Assembly (NCBI RefSeq): GCF_026625125.1
Contig: NZ_CP113097.1
Span: forward strand, 1,860,001-1,924,000
Direction: 5' to 3'
Length of the DNA stretch: 64,000 nucleotides
Source: Pseudomonas putida
GTDB lineage: Bacteria > Pseudomonadota > Gammaproteobacteria > Pseudomonadales > Pseudomonadaceae
Shown in pieces: positions 58,074 through 64,000 of the stretch. The position numbers and the translations under genes are program-made. Every line of letters begins with the position of its first letter. Positions within the stretch are counted from its first letter, which is position 1. Below the pieces are notes generated by a model. That model was given only the letters and a program-made list of their open reading frames with translations. It did not search any database and was not told where the DNA came from.

Positions 58074-58775
58074 ATGAAATCGCCGATGAAACGCAGTTCC
58101 TTCAAGCTGGTACTGGCCGGTTCGTTACCACTGGCGCTGACGGCCTGTGGTCCGCAGGAAGAATTGTATACGGTCAGCCAAAAGACCAATTACGACACCG
58201 TTGCTGCCTGCGTAAATGACTATATGCCGATCGCTGTCTGCACCGATGCCTACCAGCAGGCGCACAGCGACTATCTTCGCCAGGCGCCAACGTTCGCGTT
58301 CCAGAGCGCGTGTGAGGCGCAGTTCGGTGCAGACAATTGCCTGACCACCGTCGATGGGCGGTACATGCCCCGCATGAACGGGTTCGAGCTGGAAAGTGCC
58401 GTTGAGGTGACCCAGTCACAACTGGATGCTGGCTACGCTCAGGGTGGGGGCTATGGGCATATTGCCAGCGCCGCGGTGGCCGGGATGCTGCTCGGGCAGG
58501 CCCGGAGCCGCGACCGTCGTTTCCGCGCACAGCCTGTGTACGCCAACGGCAGTGCAACGCGCCCTGGGCTGCACAATGGGGCCTTGGGTGAAATCCAGCG
58601 TGCCAGGGAGGATGAACAAAGCAGCAGCGCAGGTTCGTCCGGCGGTGGCGGCAGATGGAGCCGCAAGGATCCTCACGCAGCCTCATCAGGGTCGATCACC
58701 CGGGGTGGCTTTGGCAGCCAGGCCACAGCCCGTAGCGGCTGGAGTGGCAAGTCCGGTAGCTTTTTCGGGGGGTGA
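58074..58775 (+). CDS. DUF1190 (YjfM/YgiB-like) lipoprotein
   Basis: Predicted lipoprotein of 233 residues. Signal with lipobox LTAC (MKRSSFKLVLAGSLPLALTA, Cys near 27), a core domain with NYDTVAACVNDYMPIAVCTD and QSACEAQFGADNC (four or more Cys, possibly disulfide-bonded), then a long Gly/Ser-rich tail with SSSAGSSGGGG and a final GKSGSFFGG. AGGAGG seven bases before the ATG at 58074. Third gene of the operon; function unknown. Confidence 0.82.
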   Translation: MKSPMKRSSFKLVLAGSLPLALTACGPQEELYTVSQKTNYDTVAACVNDYMPIAVCTDAYQQAHSDYLRQAPTFAFQSACEAQFGADNCLTTVDGRYMPRMNGFELESAVEVTQSQLDAGYAQGGGYGHIASAAVAGMLLGQARSRDRRFRAQPVYANGSATRPGLHNGALGEIQRAREDEQSSSAGSSGGGGRWSRKDPHAASSGSITRGGFGSQATARSGWSGKSGSFFGG

Positions 58776-58777
58776 GC

Positions 58778-59935
58778 ATGCGCAAGGTAGAGCTGGCAGA
58801 GCGCCCCGACTGGCGCGCGACTGCCGAGCGTGAGGGGTTCGCCTTCCACACCATCGAAGGCCAGCGTTACTGGGACGAGAGCGGCTACTACCAATTCAGC
58901 GAAGCTCAGGTGGTTCGAGACCTGCAAGCGCCGACCGAAGCGCTGCACGCCCTGTGCCTGGAGGCGGTCGGGCGCATCGTCGACAGCGAAGCGCTCATGG
59001 CCCGCCTGGCCATCCCTCCGGCCTTCTTCGACCTGGTGCGTAGGTCTTGGAAGCAGGCACAGCCGCACCTGTACGGGCGCTTTGACTTCAGTTACGACGG
59101 CAATGGCCCGGCGAAACTCATCGAAGCCAATTACGATACGCCAACCTCGCTTTACGAGGCGGCCGCCTTCCAGCTGATCTGGCTGGAGGAGCAGATAGCG
59201 CGCGGGCTGTTGCCTGCGCACGCCAGCCAGTTCAATACCCTGGCCGAAGACCTGGTGCAGGCGTTTGCCGCGATGCCGGGGCAGGGTACGTTCTATTTCT
59301 CGACCATCTCAGGCTCGCTGGAGGACCGTGGCACCACTGATTTCCTGCGCAGGATGGCTGAGCATGCGGGTGTCCGCACACGGCATATCGACCTGGAAGA
59401 CATCGGCCTGCACGACAATGGCCGGTTCGTCGACCTCCAAAGCCAGCCCATCCAGCGCCTGTTCAAGCTGCATGCGTGGGAGCACATCTTCCATGAGGAT
59501 TTCGGCCAGGCGATTACCGGCTGCGACACGCAGTTTGTCGAGCCGCCCTGGAAGGCACTGATCTCCAACAAAGGCATCCTGCCGTTATTGTGGGAGTGGT
59601 TCGAAGGCCATCCGAACCTGCTGCCGGCCTTTGTCGACGACAATCCACAGGCCCCGGTGCCCAAGGGCTGGGTGCGCAAGCCGTACTTCTCCCGTGAGGG
59701 CGCCAACGTGGATATCCACACCGAGGATGGGCGGCGGGTCTTTGAAGACGGGCCCTATGACGATGCGCCCTATATTCTGCAGGCTTTTGCACCTTTGCCG
59801 AAGTTCGCTGACAGTTACACCCTGATTGGTTCGTGGGTGATCGGCGACAAGGCCTCAGGGCTTGGCATTCGTGAAGATGATTCGCTTATCACCAAGGACA
59901 GTTCACGCTTCTTGCCGCATGTGGTTTTGGGCTGA
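58778..59935 (+). CDS. Glutathionylspermidine-synthase-like ATP-grasp enzyme (YjfC/YgiC)
   Basis: ATP-grasp ligase of 385 residues, the C-terminal half of the bifunctional E. coli Gss family without the amidase domain. Conserved segments: RFDFSYDGNGPAKLIEANYDTP (split here as FDFSYDG and AKLIEANYD), FSTISGSLEDRGTTDFL, WEHIFHEDFGQAI, LPLLWEWFEGHPN and KPYFSREGANV, all Gss-synthetase motifs. It should join an acid to an amine using ATP, but substrates are unknown. Two bases after the DUF1190 stop, so last gene of the operon. Confidence 0.9.
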   Translation: MRKVELAERPDWRATAEREGFAFHTIEGQRYWDESGYYQFSEAQVVRDLQAPTEALHALCLEAVGRIVDSEALMARLAIPPAFFDLVRRSWKQAQPHLYGRFDFSYDGNGPAKLIEANYDTPTSLYEAAAFQLIWLEEQIARGLLPAHASQFNTLAEDLVQAFAAMPGQGTFYFSTISGSLEDRGTTDFLRRMAEHAGVRTRHIDLEDIGLHDNGRFVDLQSQPIQRLFKLHAWEHIFHEDFGQAITGCDTQFVEPPWKALISNKGILPLLWEWFEGHPNLLPAFVDDNPQAPVPKGWVRKPYFSREGANVDIHTEDGRRVFEDGPYDDAPYILQAFAPLPKFADSYTLIGSWVIGDKASGLGIREDDSLITKDSSRFLPHVVLG

Positions 59936-60171
59936 CCGCCCCTCTGGTCGGTTTCAGGATGCGCCTGGTCGTTCGCGTGCATCCGTTCGGCGCCACAAGT
60001 GCCATGCTTGTGAAATGCCCTTGAGCCCAGTGCGCGCAGACGCACGGCCAGCGGCAAGGAGGCCACCGACAACCACGCGACCGTGACGTGGGCGGTGTGC
60101 CGCAGCAGAACACGCCGGTCACCTGCCTACTACAACAATCTGGCGGGGGCCGTGATGCCGAGGTCCGCTGT

Positions 60172-60654
60172 ATGCCTGATCAATTGCTTCACCTGCCCGT
60201 TATCCACGATATCCTGAGCCGCCACCAGGACACCCCTGGTGCACTCTTGCCGATCCTGCATGCCGTGCAGGAAAGCATCGGTTTCATCCCGGATGCCGCC
60301 GTCGCCGACATAGCCCATGCCCTCAACCTCAGCCTGGCCGAGGTGCGCGGGGTGATCAGCTTCTACCACGATTTCCGTACCGCGCCGCCGGCACGCCATA
60401 CCCTGCGCTTGTGCCGCGCCGAATCGTGCCAGAGCCGTGGCAGCGAGGCACTGGCCGCACAGCTGCGTGAACAGCTGGCACTGGACGACCATGGCACCAG
60501 CGCCGACGGCGCCATCAGCCTGCGCCCGGTGTACTGCCTGGGCGCATGCGCCTGCTCGCCGGCCCTTGAACTCGATGGCCAGGTGCATGCGCGCCTGACC
60601 CCTGAGCGCCTTCGCGCGCTGGTCAACGGTTGCCTGGAGGGCACAGCATGCTGA
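60172..60654 (+). CDS. fdsG: NAD-linked formate dehydrogenase, gamma subunit
   Basis: [2Fe-2S] electron-transfer subunit of 160 residues, similar to NuoE. The cluster ligands are two Cys pairs: LRLCRAESCQSRG and VYCLGACACSPALELDG. An N-terminal helical domain (LPVIHDILSRHQDTPGALLP, GFIPDAAVADIAHALNLSLA) precedes it. The ATG at 60172 has GAGG ten bases upstream; the frame extends further without similarity. First gene of fdsGBA; it passes electrons to FdsB. Confidence 0.92.
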   Translation: MPDQLLHLPVIHDILSRHQDTPGALLPILHAVQESIGFIPDAAVADIAHALNLSLAEVRGVISFYHDFRTAPPARHTLRLCRAESCQSRGSEALAAQLREQLALDDHGTSADGAISLRPVYCLGACACSPALELDGQVHARLTPERLRALVNGCLEGTAC

Positions 60655-62207
60655 AGCTGTTCATCCCCTGCGACTCGGTGGCCCGCGCCGTGGGTGCCGA
60701 CCAGGTTGTCGAGGCGTTGCTGCGCGAGGCTGAGCAACGGCAGGTGGCGCTGGACATTCAGCGCACCAGTTCGCGTGGCCTGTATTGGCTCGAACCACTG
60801 GTAGAGTGCGAGCGCGCTGATGGGCGGCAAGGCTTCGGCCCGGTCACCCCTGAGGATGTGCCTGCGCTGCTCGATGCATTGGCGGCCGACCCCGGCAGCC
60901 ATTCGCTGGCGCTCGGGCCCGTGGAAGCGCTCCCTTACCTCAAGACCCAGCAACGTCTGCTGTTCGCCCGCGCCGGCATCACCCGGCCATTGTCGCTGGA
61001 TGACTACCGCGCCCACGGTGGCTTTGCCGGCCTTGAGCAAGCCGTTGCGCTGGGCGGCGCCGACGTGGTGGCCGCCGTGCTCGATTCCGGCCTGCGCGGC
61101 CGTGGCGGTGCAGCGTTCCCGGCGGGTATCAAATGGCGCACCGTGCGTGACGCCGGGGCAGGGCAGAAGTACGTGGTGTGCAACGCCGACGAAGGCGACT
61201 CCGGTACCTTTGCCGACCGCATGCTGATGGAAGGTGACCCCTTCCTGCTGATCGAAGGCATGATCATCGCCGGCCTCGCGGTGGGTGCCGACAAGGGCTA
61301 TATCTACGTGCGCTCGGAATACCCCGACGCGATCCGCGTGCTCGATCAGGCCTTGGTCATCGCCCGCGACGCCGGTTATCTCGGTGCCGACGTGGCCGGT
61401 AGCGGTCAGGCGTTCGACCTGGAAGTACGGGTGGGTGCCGGTGCCTATATCTGCGGTGAGGAAACCGCGCTGCTCGAATCTATCGAGGGCAAGCGCGGCA
61501 TCGTCCGCGCCAAGCCGCCACTACCGGCCCTGCAGGGCCTGTTCGGCCTGCCGACGCTGGTGCACAACGTGCTCACCCTGGCCTCGGTGCCCACCATCCT
61601 GGCCAAGGGCGCGGCGTTCTACCGCGACTTCGGCATGGGGCGTTCGCTTGGCACCATGCCGTTCCAGCTGGCCGGCAACATCCGCCATGGCGGCCTGGTA
61701 GAGCGCGCCTTTGGCCTGACCCTGCGGGAACTGGTGGAAGGCTACGGTGGTGGCACCGCCAGTGGCCGGCCGCTGAAGGCCGCCCAGGTCGGGGGGCCAT
61801 TGGGTGCCTGGGTGCCGCCCAGTCACTTTGACACCCCACTGGACTATGAGGCCTTCGCCGCCATGGGGGCGATGTTGGGCCACGGTGGCGTGGTGGTGGC
61901 CGACGACACCTTGAACATGGCCAGCATGGCGCGCTTTGCCCTGCAGTTCTGCGCCGAAGAGTCCTGCGGCAAGTGCACGCCCTGCCGCATCGGTTCTACC
62001 CGCGGGATGGAGGTGGTCGACCGCCTGATCGCCAGCAGCGACCTCACCGAGCGTCATGACCAGGCGCTGCTGCTGCGCGACCTGTGCGACACCCTGCAGT
62101 ACGGCTCGCTGTGCGCCATGGGCGGTATGACCGCCTACCCGGTGGCCAGCGCCCTCAAGTACTTCCCGGCCGATTTCGGGCTGACCACCACGGAGGCCGC
62201 GCAGTGA
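60648..62207 (+). CDS. fdsB: NAD-linked formate dehydrogenase, beta subunit
   Basis: Diaphorase subunit of 519 residues, similar to NuoF with a NuoE-like N-terminal thioredoxin part (about 1-90). FMN/NAD region: SGLRGRGGAAFPAGIKW, CNADEGDSGTFADR, ICGEETALLESIEG; [4Fe-4S] motif SCGKCTPCRIG near the C-terminus. It transfers electrons to NAD+. The ATG at 60648 overlaps fdsG by seven bases with GGAGG upstream. Confidence 0.95.
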   Translation: MLKLFIPCDSVARAVGADQVVEALLREAEQRQVALDIQRTSSRGLYWLEPLVECERADGRQGFGPVTPEDVPALLDALAADPGSHSLALGPVEALPYLKTQQRLLFARAGITRPLSLDDYRAHGGFAGLEQAVALGGADVVAAVLDSGLRGRGGAAFPAGIKWRTVRDAGAGQKYVVCNADEGDSGTFADRMLMEGDPFLLIEGMIIAGLAVGADKGYIYVRSEYPDAIRVLDQALVIARDAGYLGADVAGSGQAFDLEVRVGAGAYICGEETALLESIEGKRGIVRAKPPLPALQGLFGLPTLVHNVLTLASVPTILAKGAAFYRDFGMGRSLGTMPFQLAGNIRHGGLVERAFGLTLRELVEGYGGGTASGRPLKAAQVGGPLGAWVPPSHFDTPLDYEAFAAMGAMLGHGGVVVADDTLNMASMARFALQFCAEESCGKCTPCRIGSTRGMEVVDRLIASSDLTERHDQALLLRDLCDTLQYGSLCAMGGMTAYPVASALKYFPADFGLTTTEAAQ

Positions 62208-64000
62208 TCAATTACTTCGACCCCGAGACCGATCTGGGTACCCCTGAACGCCACAGTGATGTGCAGATCAGCCTGAACATCGACGGGCGCAGTGTCAGCG
62301 TACCGGCGGGCACCTCAGTGATGCGCGCCGCAGCCCTGCTGGGTACCAGCATCCCCAAACTGTGTGCCACCGACAGCCTGGAGGCCTTCGGCTCCTGCCG
62401 CATGTGCATGGTCGAGATCGATGGCATGCGCGGGTACCCGGCGTCCTGCACCACGCCTGTCAGCGAAGGCATGGTGGTGCGCACCCAAACGCCACGCCTG
62501 GCCGACCTGCGCCGCAACGTCATGGAGCTGTACATTTCCGACCACCCGCTCGACTGCCTGACCTGCTCGGCCAACGGCAACTGCGAACTGCAGACGGTCG
62601 CCGGCCAAGTCGGCCTGCGGGAGGTGCGCTACGGCTATGACGGCGCCAACCACCTGGCCGAGCAGAAGGACGAATCCAACCCGTACTTCGATTACGAGCC
62701 CAGCAAGTGCATCGTCTGCAGCCGCTGCGTGCGTGCCTGCGAGGATATCCAAGGCACCTTCGCCCTGACCATCACCGGGCGCGGCTTCGAGTCGCGGGTG
62801 GCGGCAGCCGGTGGTGACAACTTCCTCACCTCCGAATGCGTGTCGTGCGGTGCCTGCGTGCAAGCCTGCCCGACGGCCACACTGACCGAAAAAAGCCTGG
62901 TGCAGATCGGCCAGCCGGAACGCGCGGTGATCACCACCTGCGCTTACTGCGGCGTGGGCTGCTCGTTCCGTGCCGAAATGAAGGGTGACCAACTGGTCCG
63001 CATGGTCCCGGACAAGAACGGCGGCGCCAACCACGGCCACGCCTGCGTCAAGGGCCGCTTCGCCTGGGGTTATGCCACCCACCCTGACCGAATCACCAAA
63101 CCGATGATCCGCAAGCACCTGGATGACCCGTGGCAGGAAGTCAGCTGGGATGAGGCGGTCACCTACGCGGCCAGCGAGTTCCGCCGCATCCAGCTCAAGT
63201 ACGGGCGCGATTCCATCGGTGGCATCACCTCCAGCCGTTGCACCAACGAAGAAGCCTACCTGGTGCAGAAACTGGTGCGCACGGCGTTTGGCAACAATAA
63301 CGTCGACACCTGCGCGCGGGTGTGCCATTCGCCCACCGGCTACGGCCTCAAGCAGACCCTCGGTGAGTCGGCGGGCACCCAGAGTTTCGATTCGGTCATG
63401 CAGGCCGACGTGATCCTGGTGATCGGTGCCAACCCCACCGACGCCCACCCGGTGTTCGGCTCGCAGCTCAAGCGCCGCCTGCGCCAAGGCGCGCGACTGA
63501 TCGTGATCGACCCGCGGCGCATCGACCTGGTGGATTCGCCCCACGCCCGTGCCGAGCTGCACCTGCAACTGCGCCCGGGCACCAACGTGGCCATGCTCAA
63601 CGCCTTGGCCCATGTGATCGTTAGCGAGGGGCTGCTGGCCCAGCGCTTCATCGACGAGCGCTGCGAGAGTGAGGCCTTCGCCCGCTGGCGCGACTTCGTC
63701 AGCCTCCCAGAAAACGCCCCTGAAGTGCAGGGCCCCGTGTGCGGCGTGCCCGCCGAGCAGATCCGCGCCGCCGCCCGGCTGTATGCCACAGGCGGCAACG
63801 CAGCGATCTACTACGGCCTGGGCGTGACTGAACACAGCCAGGGCAGCACCGCGGTGATGGGCATCGCCAACCTGGCCATGGCCACCGGCAATATCGGCCG
63901 TGAAGGGGTGGGCGTAAACCCGCTGCGGGGGCAGAACAACGTGCAGGGCTCGTGCGACATGGGGTCGTTCCCCCATGAGCTGCCAGGCTACCGGCATATC
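62204..64000 (+). CDS. fdsA: NAD-linked formate dehydrogenase, alpha (molybdenum) subunit, 3'-truncated
   Basis: Catalytic subunit, 599 residues visible, continuing past the window. It starts at the GTG 62204 overlapping the fdsB stop (GTGA). N-terminal [2Fe-2S] ligands CATDSLEAFGSCRMCMVEI, then HPLDCLTCSANGNCELQ, two [4Fe-4S] motifs CIVCSRCVRACE and CVSCGACVQACP, then the Mo-domain cluster CAYCGVGCSFRAEM. The Mo ligand is Cys (VDTCARVCHSPTGYG), not selenocysteine. Oxidises formate to CO2 with molybdenum cofactor, for which moaB/moeA here are needed. Confidence 0.95.
   Translation, partial: MINYFDPETDLGTPERHSDVQISLNIDGRSVSVPAGTSVMRAAALLGTSIPKLCATDSLEAFGSCRMCMVEIDGMRGYPASCTTPVSEGMVVRTQTPRLADLRRNVMELYISDHPLDCLTCSANGNCELQTVAGQVGLREVRYGYDGANHLAEQKDESNPYFDYEPSKCIVCSRCVRACEDIQGTFALTITGRGFESRVAAAGGDNFLTSECVSCGACVQACPTATLTEKSLVQIGQPERAVITTCAYCGVGCSFRAEMKGDQLVRMVPDKNGGANHGHACVKGRFAWGYATHPDRITKPMIRKHLDDPWQEVSWDEAVTYAASEFRRIQLKYGRDSIGGITSSRCTNEEAYLVQKLVRTAFGNNNVDTCARVCHSPTGYGLKQTLGESAGTQSFDSVMQADVILVIGANPTDAHPVFGSQLKRRLRQGARLIVIDPRRIDLVDSPHARAELHLQLRPGTNVAMLNALAHVIVSEGLLAQRFIDERCESEAFARWRDFVSLPENAPEVQGPVCGVPAEQIRAAARLYATGGNAAIYYGLGVTEHSQGSTAVMGIANLAMATGNIGREGVGVNPLRGQNNVQGSCDMGSFPHELPGYRHI

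Overview
The window reads as chromosomal core DNA of a fluorescent Pseudomonas, most likely the Pseudomonas putida group. The basis is high third-position GC, the order fadB-fadA-DUF1653-topA-hypotheticals-sulA/lexA-psrA-nagZ-mfd-gapB-sthA, which matches the Pseudomonas order I know, and REP palindromes of the type scattered through P. putida intergenic DNA. I see no integrase, transposase, phage gene or CRISPR array. This is family-level recognition from the sequence, not a database match.

Layout. 1-10.8 kb: the 3' part of a methyl-accepting chemotaxis receptor, tRNA-Pro(CGG), a YgdI/R-type lipoprotein, moaB-moeA (molybdenum cofactor), a GT4 glycosyltransferase, a YegS-like lipid kinase, a NarL-type two-component pair, a degenerate Hpt-like protein, cheV behind a FliA-type promoter, and a MOSC protein. 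10.8-16 kb: slt, uup, a universal stress protein and a membrane-anchored hypothetical. 16-27.5 kb: fatty-acid beta-oxidation (fadBA), topA, the SOS pair lexA-sulA with two SOS boxes, the repressor psrA with a double PsrA operator, an L,D-transpeptidase and nagZ. 27.5-40.7 kb: SNF2 helicase, CsiV-like protein, mfd, gapB, apbE, sthA, a glycerophosphodiesterase and a PilZ protein. 40.8-47.6 kb: the lipoprotein exporter lolCDE, copper sensing (copRS) facing a periplasmic cupredoxin, and queF. 47.8-56.5 kb: DUF4404, a HAD-like protein without its catalytic aspartates, mlaA, a PilZ protein, rssB-rssC (control of RpoS), a PhoD-like phosphatase, tal and dusA. 57-60 kb: a four-gene operon of largely unknown role (DUF2491, DUF350, DUF1190, glutathionylspermidine-synthase-like ATP-grasp). 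60-64 kb: an NAD-linked molybdenum formate dehydrogenase, fdsGBA, whose alpha subunit runs off the window.

How the genes connect. psrA and fadBA lie 7 kb apart and carry operators of the same build (two 14-bp palindromes sharing one base), so the repressor and its presumed target are both here. moaB/moeA make the cofactor that the formate dehydrogenase needs. slt, nagZ, the L,D-transpeptidase, lolCDE and mlaA form an envelope-maintenance theme. gapB, sthA, tal and formate dehydrogenase all handle carbon flux or NAD(P)H.

The least understood parts are the DUF2491/DUF350/DUF1190/ATP-grasp operon, the two proteins that kept a fold but lost catalytic residues (8089-8607 and 48169-48732), a 23-bp perfect hairpin at 16001-16065, and a possible 36-residue ORF at 4902-5012.
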